This document shows, piece after piece, positions 36,796 to 45,300 of a DNA stretch of 64,000 nucleotides (position 1 is its first letter; each line of letters starts with the position of its first letter). This DNA is from an uncultured Opitutia bacterium (GTDB lineage: Bacteria > Verrucomicrobiota > Verrucomicrobiia > Opitutales > Opitutaceae). The translations under genes were made by a program, and so were the position numbers. A model generated the notes under the pieces. The model ran no database searches, was not told where the DNA came from, and was given only the letters and a program-made list of their open reading frames with translations. The stretch lies in the NCBI GenBank assembly GCA_903873805.1, contig CAIQQB010000132.1, positions 21,900 through 85,899 of the forward strand. Direction: 5' to 3'.

Positions 36796-36986
36796 AACCA
36801 CGGAGACACAGAGTTCACTGAGGACGATCCGAAGTTGCAGCGGCATCCTGCTCATGGATGCCCGCCCAATCCGTCGAACGAGGACGAAAGAGAAAGATAA
36901 AGAGGAATGAGAAAGATTTAACCCTCTTTCCCCTGTGCTCTGACAGCTGCCCTTTCTGACTCTGTGACCTCTGTGTCTCCGTGGTT
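36796..36986. repeat. 191-bp repeat bounded by perfect 18-bp inverted repeats
   Basis: aaccacggagacacagag (36796-36813) is the exact reverse complement of ctctgtgtctccgtggtt (36969-36986). Similar 'ccacggagacacagag' repeats are common in Verrucomicrobia and several other phyla (established knowledge, from memory). No protein is encoded inside; it looks non-autonomous. Confidence 0.72.
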
Positions 36987-37036
36987 CACCGATTCACAAC
37001 CTGCTTCGTCACTCCGGAGTTTTCGTAAGCCGCGGC

Positions 37037-38431
37037 TCAGGTTGCGGGCGGCAGGAAGTAGCGGATGCGTTTGTTTACATCCGTGTTGATCGAATGGTAG
37101 GGCTGGGTGAGGTTGCCGGCGGAGAAGAGTTTCTGCCGGGTGTGCTCCATGTCGTCGTTGCCAATCGCGTCGGTGAAAATCGGCAGCAGGTAGTCGATGC
37201 CGAGTTTGGACGGACGCATCCGCTGCGCGTCATACAGCGCGGGGTGCATGAAGCGGGCGTGGATCAGGCCCCAGCGGTCGCGGAAGCGGTTCGCATCGTA
37301 GCCTTCGACGTGGAAGCCCTTCGCGGCGTTGTACTGCAGGATGGAAACGGCGTTGTTGCGGCCCTCGACCAGCATTTCGACGGCCTTGGCGCCGAGTTGC
37401 GCGGCATAGAACCGGTCGAAGAGGATCGGCCGGCCGCCGCGCTGGGTGTGCCCGACTTTGCGGGTGAAGATCGCCTCGCGCGCCGTCTCGCCGCGGCGGT
37501 AGTTTTGAAAATACTTGTCGCCGATCATCTGGATCAGCTTCGAGCGCAGGGCCTCGGAGGCGCCGCTCAGGACGACGTTGCCCGCCGGGTCGGACGTCTT
37601 GGTCTCCGCGCCGAGCTCGCGGCCCTGCTCGTCCACGATGCCCTCGCCGCAGACGATGACGACGTTCTTCTGCAAATCGTAGATTTGCTTCACGCGCTCG
37701 ACGAGGTTTTCCAGGTCGAGCGGATGCTCGGGTATGAGGATGATGTCGGGCTGGCCGTAGGCGGAGCCGAGCGCGATGTAGCCGGAGTGGCGGCCCATCA
37801 CCTCAATGATGGCGATGCGGCGGTGGCTCTCGGCGGTGGTGCGGAGGCGCTCGACACCCTGGGCGGACACAAACACGGCGGTGGCGTAGCCGGGGGTGGC
37901 GTAGTTGATGATCTGGTCGAGATCGAAAGCCACATTGGAGGGTGTGTGCTTGTAACGGTGCCCGGCTTTGATGGACGGGTCGGTCACGCGCAGCCACTCG
38001 TTGGGTTCGCTCGGGTAGTTCAGGCCGAGGTCGTTGTCGATGGTCTTGGGCGCGAGGACGACGGGCAGGCGTTCGGCGAGTGGCTGGAGGCCGTTGAGCG
38101 TGCCGTCGCCGCCGATGCAGATGAGCCCCTCGATGCCGAGCTGCGAAAGGCGGTGGGCGACCAGATCGAGGTCGGCCTTCTTGTCGGGATCTACAAAATC
38201 GCGCGACGAACCGATGAGCGTGCCGCCCTTGGCGGGGTCGAGCTCGGGGATCTCCTGGTAGAGTGGATTGAGGTGGACGTGCGGGACGCGCGGGTTGAAG
38301 AGGCTGTTGAACCCCTTGATCAGGCCGATGATCTCGACCCGGAGCTGGTTGGCGCGGACGACGGCGCCGTGGATGGTCGCATTGAGGGCGGGCGTGTCGC
38401 CGCCTGCGGTGAGGATGCCGATGCGTTTCAT
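37037..38431 (-). CDS. pfkA: 6-phosphofructokinase (group III type)
   Basis: A 464-residue phosphofructokinase. LTAGGDTPALNATI is at residues 7-20, GGDGT at 107-111, PKTIDND at 128-134 with catalytic D132, and MGRHSGYIAL in the sugar-phosphate region. The donor-determining positions are Gly110 (ATP-like) and Lys129 (as in PPi-dependent enzymes); this mixed pair is known from ATP-using plant and trypanosomatid-type PFKs, so ATP is the likelier donor. It may be cotranscribed with nothing: both neighbouring gaps exceed 200 nt. ATG 38431 starts MKRIGILTAGG. Confidence 0.93.
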   Translation of the reverse strand: MKRIGILTAGGDTPALNATIHGAVVRANQLRVEIIGLIKGFNSLFNPRVPHVHLNPLYQEIPELDPAKGGTLIGSSRDFVDPDKKADLDLVAHRLSQLGIEGLICIGGDGTLNGLQPLAERLPVVLAPKTIDNDLGLNYPSEPNEWLRVTDPSIKAGHRYKHTPSNVAFDLDQIINYATPGYATAVFVSAQGVERLRTTAESHRRIAIIEVMGRHSGYIALGSAYGQPDIILIPEHPLDLENLVERVKQIYDLQKNVVIVCGEGIVDEQGRELGAETKTSDPAGNVVLSGASEALRSKLIQMIGDKYFQNYRRGETAREAIFTRKVGHTQRGGRPILFDRFYAAQLGAKAVEMLVEGRNNAVSILQYNAAKGFHVEGYDANRFRDRWGLIHARFMHPALYDAQRMRPSKLGIDYLLPIFTDAIGNDDMEHTRQKLFSAGNLTQPYHSINTDVNKRIRYFLPPAT

Positions 38432-38552
38432 GCCGGAGTTACCCGGCAATAGCTGACTTCATGCCAGTCGAGGATTTACGGCGCGGTTTTTTCCGGGGAG
38501 GGCGGCGGCGAGCACCGTTCCGACGGATCTTTGCCAATGCCTGAGCAAAGCA

Positions 38553-38648
38553 GGGCCGGTCTGTGAACGGCCTCCGACATGGCCGGTTAGAGACCGGCCA
38601 GACTTTCAGACCCGTCAAGCCAGGGTATTGGGGTCAATGCGCTCCACC
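38553..38648. other. Gap with a long hairpin and a dispersed repeat
   Basis: ggccggtct (38554-38562) pairs with agaccggcc (38591-38599), and an inner ggcc/ggcc pair can extend the fold. Positions 38621-38648 repeat the 28-bp block seen at 28969-28996. It lies downstream of the 11-gene train and upstream of pfkA. It may terminate the long transcript, but there is no clear T-run. Confidence 0.4.
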
Positions 38649-38666
38649 TCGACAGAGGCGCCCGGA

Positions 38667-39854
38667 TCAGGGGGGCGCCGGTTGGGCGGGAGTGGCGGCG
38701 GGCGGCGGGGGTACGTAAACCGTGGCGAGCTGGCGCAGGATCGGTTCGAGGGCGGCGTAATAGTCGGCGTCGGACATGTTGGGCTTACCGGCCTTGAGCT
38801 GTTCGAGCTGGTTTTCGCACTGGTCGCGGAGCTGGAACTGGGCGGCCGTCATGGTGCGTTCGGCGTCGGACACCTTGAGGGTGATGAGCCGGGCGCGGGC
38901 GCCGTCAGCCACGACGCCGTTGGCCGGGTGCTTGGTGAGCCGGGTGCCGGCAAACCATTCGGCGGGGGTGCCGCGTTTGTCTCCGTTGTCGTCGATCATG
39001 GCGTGCTCGCTGGCCATGCGGCCGTTTTCCTTGTAAAACGTCTGGGTCTGTTGGGACGCGGTGACAAAGGCCTCGAGCAGCGAAATCTGCCCGTCCTGGT
39101 CGAGGTCGCTGGCGGGATCGGTGAGGGCGGCGGCGAAGCGCTCGCCAAAGCGGCAGTAGTTGATCTCCCGGCTGTTCTGAGTGGCGGTGATGATGACGCG
39201 GTTCGGACCGGACAATGCGGCGAGGAACGGTTCGCTGGCGGAGCCGCCGTGGATGAAGATGACCGGGCGGGTGACAGGCTTCAGCCACGCGGCGAGCTCG
39301 GCCGGGGTGACGTCGGGACCGCGGAGGTTCATCCGGGCCTCGCGGCCGTCAAACGTACCATGACCGACATAGGCGATCCAGACCGGCGGACCGGAAACGG
39401 GGTCGAGTTTGGCGATCCAGGCCTGGAGTTGGTCGTGGTCGGTGGGGATCTTGTCGCCCTCGGGTGCGAGGCCCAGGACGGTGCAGGTGGCACCGGCCTG
39501 CTGGCAGGCGGTCTCCCAGTTTTTGGCGGCGGCGGCGAAGCCCTGGGTGTAGGTCTCGTCGCCGGGAGCACCGATGATGACGCAAACCTCATGGGAGGGA
39601 GGCAGGGCGGAGGTGGAAGCAGTGGGGGCGGTGGCAGGAGTTTCGGCGGCGCGAAGGGGGAGGGCGAGGGCGAGGAGGGCGGCGAGAAATTGGAGTAGCG
39701 CAGAGCCTGGTCTGCGGTGGTGAACCAAGTTTGCCGCAGTTTGGCTGTAGCCGGGGTCGCCGACCCCGGAGGTTGAGGATTGGATGCCCAAGGAACCGGG
39801 GGCAGCGACCCCCGCTACAGTGTACGGAAACAAACCCGGTGTCTTTAGTTTCAT
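38667..39854 (-). CDS. Secreted caspase-fold-like protein (probable inactive C13/C14 relative) with EF-hand-like loop
   Basis: A 395-residue protein, last of the 11-gene train. From the ATG at 39854, which overlaps the upstream stop as ATGA, residues 13-36 are encoded by a REP pair. A signal-peptide-like segment follows at ~47-70 (RR then ALLQFLAALLALALPLRAA). The mature part has a caspase-like alternation with His165 in AYVGHGTFDG, but the expected catalytic Cys region reads VIFIHGGSASEPFLAA, without Cys. DLDQDGQISLLEAF resembles an EF-hand loop. A TTG at 39728 is an alternative start that avoids the repeat. Function unknown. Confidence 0.68.
   Translation of the reverse strand: MKLKTPGLFPYTVAGVAAPGSLGIQSSTSGVGDPGYSQTAANLVHHRRPGSALLQFLAALLALALPLRAAETPATAPTASTSALPPSHEVCVIIGAPGDETYTQGFAAAAKNWETACQQAGATCTVLGLAPEGDKIPTDHDQLQAWIAKLDPVSGPPVWIAYVGHGTFDGREARMNLRGPDVTPAELAAWLKPVTRPVIFIHGGSASEPFLAALSGPNRVIITATQNSREINYCRFGERFAAALTDPASDLDQDGQISLLEAFVTASQQTQTFYKENGRMASEHAMIDDNGDKRGTPAEWFAGTRLTKHPANGVVADGARARLITLKVSDAERTMTAAQFQLRDQCENQLEQLKAGKPNMSDADYYAALEPILRQLATVYVPPPPAATPAQPAPP
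39747..39818. repeat. 72-bp inverted GTAG-REP pair inside a reading frame
   Basis: Plus-strand REP: GTAG (39747-39750), ccggggtc (39751-39758), loop gcc, gaccccgg (39762-39769). Inverted partner: cggggg (39797-39802) pairs with cccccg (39809-39814), then ctac (39815-39818). The unit is exactly 24 codons long and introduces no stop in the caspase-like gene. The 33480-33502 REP has nearly the same stem. Confidence 0.8.
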
Positions 39855-42286
39855 GGCAGGCCCCTCCAGCGGCGCCAGGCCCATTCGGAGAGGAAACAGG
39901 CGAGCACCGCGAGAAACACCCAGCTTTGGTGCCAGAGCGGTTCGGAGGAGGTTTCGGAGATCGGTGCCGCACGTTTCGGCAGCAGCGTGGCGAGGTCATT
40001 GAGCTGCGACCAGGCGATCACCTGGCCGCCGGTGCGGCGGGCGAGTTCTTCCATCAGCGGGCGGTTGGGCGCGAGCGAACGGAATTCGTCGGCGGCCGGA
40101 TCGTTGACCCAACCGGCTTGGGCGCGGCCAACGAACTGCCCGGATTTGTCCAAGACCTCGACATCGGCGAGATAGGCGCCGGCCTCGCGGGGCGCGAACG
40201 TGGCTTCAAACCGGCCGGGAATGTCGGCCACGGACTCAGCCGGAAGAGTGACCTGGGTGAAGGCGGGGGCGGTGGATTTCGGCGCCGGGTCGGCGATCTG
40301 GCCGACAGTGTCAGCGACAGCAGATTTGGGCGCGGCCTTCGGGGCTTCGCCGCTTCGGTGGATGGTGATCCGGGCGGTGGCGAGATCGAGGGCCTTGTAC
40401 TCTTTGTCGCGGGCGGTGACCTGCAGCGTCACGCCATTTTCCGCGGAGGCGGCGGTGATGCGCAGCTCGACGGGCGCGGGGACGTCGGTAACCAGCCAGC
40501 GGGCGAACTGGCGCCAGAAGTGCGCGAGGTCGGCCTGGTCGGTCTCGCTCTGCATGCCCCAGAGCCAGAGTTGGCTGACGCCGAGACAGGCGACCCGGCC
40601 CGCGCCGAAGTTTTGCGCGATCAGAGTGGGAAAGTTGGCCCCCGTCTGATCGGTGACGGCGGCGAGCACAGTCGCGCCGGGCTTGATGCCGTTGAGCGCA
40701 TTGGCCACGAGCAAATGCGGCATCTGGCTCAGGCGCTCGCGCTCGTCCGCCTCGAGCGGGCGCACGCGTGTCCACGGCTCGAGCCAGCCCTCGCGAGTGA
40801 GGTTCCAAGTCAGCTCGCCCTGCGGACTGGCCGGGGCCTTGCGGTCGAGATAGACGGGCAGCGCGACGGCGAGCGGGGTGTTGGCGTAGTCGCCGGCTTC
40901 CAGCGAGTCCACGCCGCCGAGCATGAGCAGGCCGCCACCGCGTTCGGAGGCAAAGCGGCGCAGCAGCAGGAGCTGGTCGGTGGTGAAAAACGCGGACTCG
41001 ACGTGGTCGAGCACGACGGCGTCGTAGGTGAACAGCTCCGCGGCCGAACGCGGGAAGCCGCCTTGGAGCTCCTTTTCATCGCGGGCGTTGACGCGGATCA
41101 TCACCGGCTGGTCATAGCGCTGGGTGTCGTCCGTGCCGGAGCCGAAACCGCGGAAGATGGGGTTGCTGGATTCGCCGGCGCGGCCGATGAAATCGAACTT
41201 GGGTTCGCGCCGCGCGACGCGGATCAGGCCGACCATCTGGAGCTGCGGGTCGTCGGCCAGGGCGCGGTTGAAAAACTTGAACTCAAAGTTAGGCATGCCC
41301 GCGAGGTAGAGAATGCGGTAGGCGGGCCGGCCGCGATCGACCATGACCACGCGGCGGTTGTTGAGCGTGGTCGCCTCCGCGAGCGGAGCTCCCTTCGGCG
41401 TCACGGCCACCTCGTAAAACTGCACGCCGGAGCCGGTGGGATGCCAGTTGAAGACGGCTTCGGCCGGGTCGGAATCATTGCGCACGCGCACGGTCTGGGC
41501 CGCCGGAAGTACGTCGTTGCCGCCCGCCTTGTCCGCCGGCGCGCCGAACGTCCGGACGGTGGCGGTGAAATCCAGCCCGGCGACCCCCTGACCGGCGATG
41601 GTGGTGCGCACCGAGACGGGCGCGTCGTCGAAGACGGTCTGGTGGACGTCGGCGCGGTCGATCCGCACATCGCGCAGACCCTCGGCGCTACCCACGATCA
41701 CCGGATAGATGGGCGGGAGGCCGTTGGTGTCGCCGAGCCCGGTAGGCAGGTCGGTGGCGTTGCCGTCGGTGAAGAGGAGGATGCCGGCGAGCGGCTGGCC
41801 GGTGAAGCGTTCGCGGAGTTTCTTCAGGGCGTCGCCGGTGGCGGTGTGGTCGCCGGTGGCGTCGAGTTCGGTGAAATCGCGCACCCGGCGGAGGTCGCGG
41901 TCGAAGACGTAGGGGCGGAGCTGAAACTCGTCGGCGAGCGAGGCGAGCCAGCGGCTGCCGTCGCCGGTGAGCGCGCCGCGCACCTGTGCGAGGCGCGAAC
42001 CGGTCGCGCCGGCGTCGGTGATCTGGAGGCTCTGGCTGTTGTCGGCGACGATGGCGAAGAGATTGGCGCCCTTCTTGGCCCGCGGGGTGGTCCACTGCGG
42101 ATCGAGCAGGCATAGCAGGAGCAGGCCGATGCCAAGGGCGCGCAACGCGAGCGCGACGGAGACGGTGCGGGCGGCCGGCGCACCGGGGCGCAGGGCCAGC
42201 CAGGCCAGCAGCCCGAGAACAACGGCCGCGGCGAGCGCGACCCAGAGCCAGGCGTCGCCGGCAAACGTGATGGCGGCAAACCTCAT
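39851..42286 (-). CDS. Membrane protein with vWA-like and glutamine-amidotransferase-like domains
   Basis: An 811-residue protein. Two N-terminal helices (residues ~12-32, ~45-62) precede a von Willebrand A-like domain whose metal site is intact (D82-N-S84-Q-S86 in VADNSQSLQI). Around residues 405-480 a class-I glutamine-amidotransferase-like segment is visible (YDAVVLDHVES; GGGLLMLGGVDSLEAGDY). A beta-rich region and a final helix (WVFLAVLACFLSEWAW) follow. Such proteins accompany BatA/DUF58/MoxR genes in Planctomycetes and Verrucomicrobia; their job is unknown. It starts 45 nt after the DUF4175-like gene. Confidence 0.75.
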   Translation of the reverse strand: MRFAAITFAGDAWLWVALAAAVVLGLLAWLALRPGAPAARTVSVALALRALGIGLLLLCLLDPQWTTPRAKKGANLFAIVADNSQSLQITDAGATGSRLAQVRGALTGDGSRWLASLADEFQLRPYVFDRDLRRVRDFTELDATGDHTATGDALKKLRERFTGQPLAGILLFTDGNATDLPTGLGDTNGLPPIYPVIVGSAEGLRDVRIDRADVHQTVFDDAPVSVRTTIAGQGVAGLDFTATVRTFGAPADKAGGNDVLPAAQTVRVRNDSDPAEAVFNWHPTGSGVQFYEVAVTPKGAPLAEATTLNNRRVVMVDRGRPAYRILYLAGMPNFEFKFFNRALADDPQLQMVGLIRVARREPKFDFIGRAGESSNPIFRGFGSGTDDTQRYDQPVMIRVNARDEKELQGGFPRSAAELFTYDAVVLDHVESAFFTTDQLLLLRRFASERGGGLLMLGGVDSLEAGDYANTPLAVALPVYLDRKAPASPQGELTWNLTREGWLEPWTRVRPLEADERERLSQMPHLLVANALNGIKPGATVLAAVTDQTGANFPTLIAQNFGAGRVACLGVSQLWLWGMQSETDQADLAHFWRQFARWLVTDVPAPVELRITAASAENGVTLQVTARDKEYKALDLATARITIHRSGEAPKAAPKSAVADTVGQIADPAPKSTAPAFTQVTLPAESVADIPGRFEATFAPREAGAYLADVEVLDKSGQFVGRAQAGWVNDPAADEFRSLAPNRPLMEELARRTGGQVIAWSQLNDLATLLPKRAAPISETSSEPLWHQSWVFLAVLACFLSEWAWRRWRGLP

Positions 42287-42331
42287 GGGCGGCAGCCTCC
42301 GGACGGCGTCGCCAGCGGCGATAAAGTGGGG

Positions 42332-45300
42332 TCAGTTGCCGAGCGCCTCATAGTAGTTGCGGACGGAGTCGGCATATTTTTCGGGGACGGGGTCGCGGTC
42401 CACAGGCTGCAGCGAGGCGGGCTCGTCGTGGCGGGCCAGTTCCTGGCGCAGCTGCAAGCGCACGGCGTTGAGCGGCGCGAGGATGTTGTCGGCGACGTCG
42501 CCCCATTGCGGGAGCTGGCTGTGGCGCTGGTAGTCACGCCGCAGATCCTCGGCGCGGCCGCGGGCGTTGGCCAGTTGCTGGCGGAGCTGGGGTGAATCGA
42601 CGAGTTCCTCCACGGTGCGGAGGCGGTCGGCCCACTCGGCGAAATTGGCGCCGGTGATCGGACCGGTGGTGGTGTTGCCGCCCGGACCGGCGAGATCCTG
42701 AATCAACTGGTCGACCCCGCCGAGCGCGCCGCCACCACCCTGGTTGTTGGCAGCGCCGCCGGGACCGCCCATGCCGCCACCGCCGGCGCGCGGGCCATTG
42801 TTGGCGAGCTGGCCGACGCCGCCCGCACCACCCTGAGCGCCACCGCGCTGGCCCTGACCGGCACGACCGTTGGCGCCCGCCTGACCCGGCTGACCGCCGC
42901 GTTGGCCGCCTTGACCGCCCCGTTGTCCGCCCTGGCCACCGGGCTGGCCGCCCTGGCCCTGCGCGTCGTTTTGGGCGACCGCTTGCTCCTCACCGGGTTG
43001 ACCGGGCTGGCCACCCTGGCCGCGACCGGCACCTTGGCGCTGAACTTGACCCTGCCCCTGGCCCTGACCGGCACGCTGTCCCTGGCCGCCCTGACGCTGG
43101 CCCTGACCGCCGCCGGGCTGGCCACCCTGATCATCCTGGGCGACCTGCTGGCCATCGCCGGGTTGCTGGCCACCTTGGTTACCGCGCTGACCGGAACCCT
43201 GACCTTGGCCTCCCTGACGTTGGCCCTGGGTCTGACCCTGACCATTGCGCTGGCCTTGGGCGCCGGGTTGGCCGCCCTGGCCTGGGCTGCCATCCTGAGC
43301 GAGCCCATCCTGACCTCCAGGCTGTCCGCGCTGAAAATCCTGCGCAGCACCACCGGCCGGCTGACCCTGGGAGTCGGGTTGACCGTTGTTACCGGACGGC
43401 TGGCCGTTGGCGCCACGCTGGCCGGCGCCGGTTTCATTTGATGCCGTTTGCTCACTGTTGGGGCCGCCGCGCTGTCCGGTGCCGTCCGGGTTGGCGGCAG
43501 CGGATCGGTCGCTGGGCGCACCGCGCTCGCCCGCGGCCGCCTCGGCCTGGGCGTCGGCGGGTGACTGTTCGCGGCGAAGCTGACGGGACAAATCGTCGAG
43601 CTCATTCTGGGCGAAACGCAGCGCCGCGGTGTCGTCCCCGAGCACGGATTCGGCGGCCCGCTCCACGCCGATGCGCAGCTGGTTGAAATCCTGGGCGACG
43701 TTGGTCTGCAGCTCGCGCGACTGGTCAACGAAACCCCGGCGGAGCAGTTCCGAGCCGGTCTGGAGCTGACTGGGCGCCGAGCTCTGGCTCTCCTGGCGCA
43801 CGAGATCGTAAACTTGCTTGTGCAGGCCCGGCTCGGTGCCGTCACTGTCTTCGGCGACCTGAGTGAGCTGGTCGAGCAGCTTGGTGAGGTTGGCGCGCTG
43901 GGTGTCGAGAGTCTGGGCGAGCTGCTGCCGTTTGGTGTCGTCGTCGAGCGAACCGGCACCGTTCTTGGCGAGCTGGCTGAGCTCGTCCGCAGTCTCCTGC
44001 TGACGCTGGGCGAGATCACGCGCCTCCTGGCGGGCGGTGCGCATCTGGTCGGCGAAGCGGTTGGCAGTGTCGCGGCGCAGGTCCTCGCGGGTGTTTTCCA
44101 GGGCCTGGTTGGCGCGGGTGCCGGCGGCGAGGGCCTGCGAGACCTGGTTCTGGGCGAGCTGGTCGCTCGTCTTGCGCATGTTGTCCCGCGCCTGATCGAG
44201 CTCTAGCCGGGCCTGTTGCGTCTGGTCGCCCGGGGCGAGCTGGTCCACGCGCTGGCGGACCTGGTCGAGATCGGCCAGCATGCTGCGCTGCTCGTCCTCG
44301 AGCCGCTTGAGTTCGCGGCGGATCTGCTCGCGCTGCTGCTCGTCGGTCGCGGCGTTGAGGGCGGTCTGCATCTCCTGGAGGCGCTGGTTGACGTCCTGCT
44401 GGCGGCGCGCGAGCTCGCGGAGGCGGCTCTGGGCCTGGAGCTGTTCGCGCTGCTCGGGGGTGGTCGGCACCTGCGGGGTGTTTTCGGTCTCGTAACGGTT
44501 CTGCTGCTGCTGGAAGCGGAGCTGGTCGAGCTGGTCCTGGTTGCGCTCGCGCTGCTGCTGTTGCTGGCCCGGCTGGCCGCGCTGCTGGGCGACGCGGAAT
44601 TCCCGCGCCTGCATCTGGAGCAGGGCCTGGTAGGCGCCCTGCGCGCCGCTCCAGGCGGGGGTGAGCGGGTCGAGCTTGGTGTCCTTGCCGGCGGCGGCGA
44701 GGTTGGTCTCGGCCTGGGCCATGAAGCGCGCGGCCTCGGCGGCGGCGGCGACCTGGGTGGGGTTTTCGAGCGCGGCCTGGGCGGTGGCGAGGAGGTCCTG
44801 CGCCTGCTTCTGGCTGTCGTGGAGCGTCGCGACATCGGTGGCGAAATCCTTGCCGGGCTTGTCCTGCTGGCGGAGCTTCCAGATCGCGATCGAGATCTGC
44901 CGCTGGAGCTCGAGCAGGCGCGGGTTGTTGCCGGGGTTCTGCCCCTGCGGCTGGTTTTGCTGCTGTTGCTGCTGGCGCTGGCCGCCACCATTGGCATCCT
45001 CGCGGTAGATTTCCTCAAACGGCCGCACCTCGGCAAAGTAGAGGTCGCTGGCGGTGCGGCGCAGCTTGCCGTCGTCGCCAAAGTCGTCGGCCCAGGCAAA
45101 CCAGGTGACGAGTTCGTTGGGTTTCACGCCGAGGGGCTCGAGGGCGAGCATCTTCTCGAAGGCGGCTTTGACGGCGGCCTTACCCTTGGCGTCGGCCTGG
45201 TCGAGCGAGACATACTGCGGCTCCTGGGCCCCGACGCTGAAGGCGATGCCGTAATCGCGGAGGCCGAATGTGGCGGCGGCGGTGGCCTGCAGTTTGACCT

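Larger units (their letters stand above)
36622..37036. other. 415-nt gap with one REP and a bordered 191-bp repeat
   Basis: Between convergent menB and the phosphofructokinase gene. A single GTAG-REP begins at 36733. A 191-bp segment (36796-36986) is bounded by perfect 18-bp inverted repeats. The interior is purine-rich (gaaagagaaagataaagagg around 36885) and has no convincing reading frame. No terminator with a T-run was seen. Confidence 0.6.

Noticed and set aside
38553..38599. Certain terminator after the 11-gene train
   Set aside because: Inverted repeat is present, but without a T-run it could not be called a terminator.
39731..42115. 794-codon plus-strand ORF antisense to the vWA/amidotransferase-like gene
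   Set aside because: No recognisable domain; the opposite strand has conserved motifs, a metal site and operon spacing.
42902..43441. Very hydrophobic 179-codon plus-strand ORF resembling a membrane protein
   Set aside because: It is the complement of the Gly/Gln low-complexity region (GGC/CAG codons read as Ala/Leu), so the hydrophobicity is an artefact.
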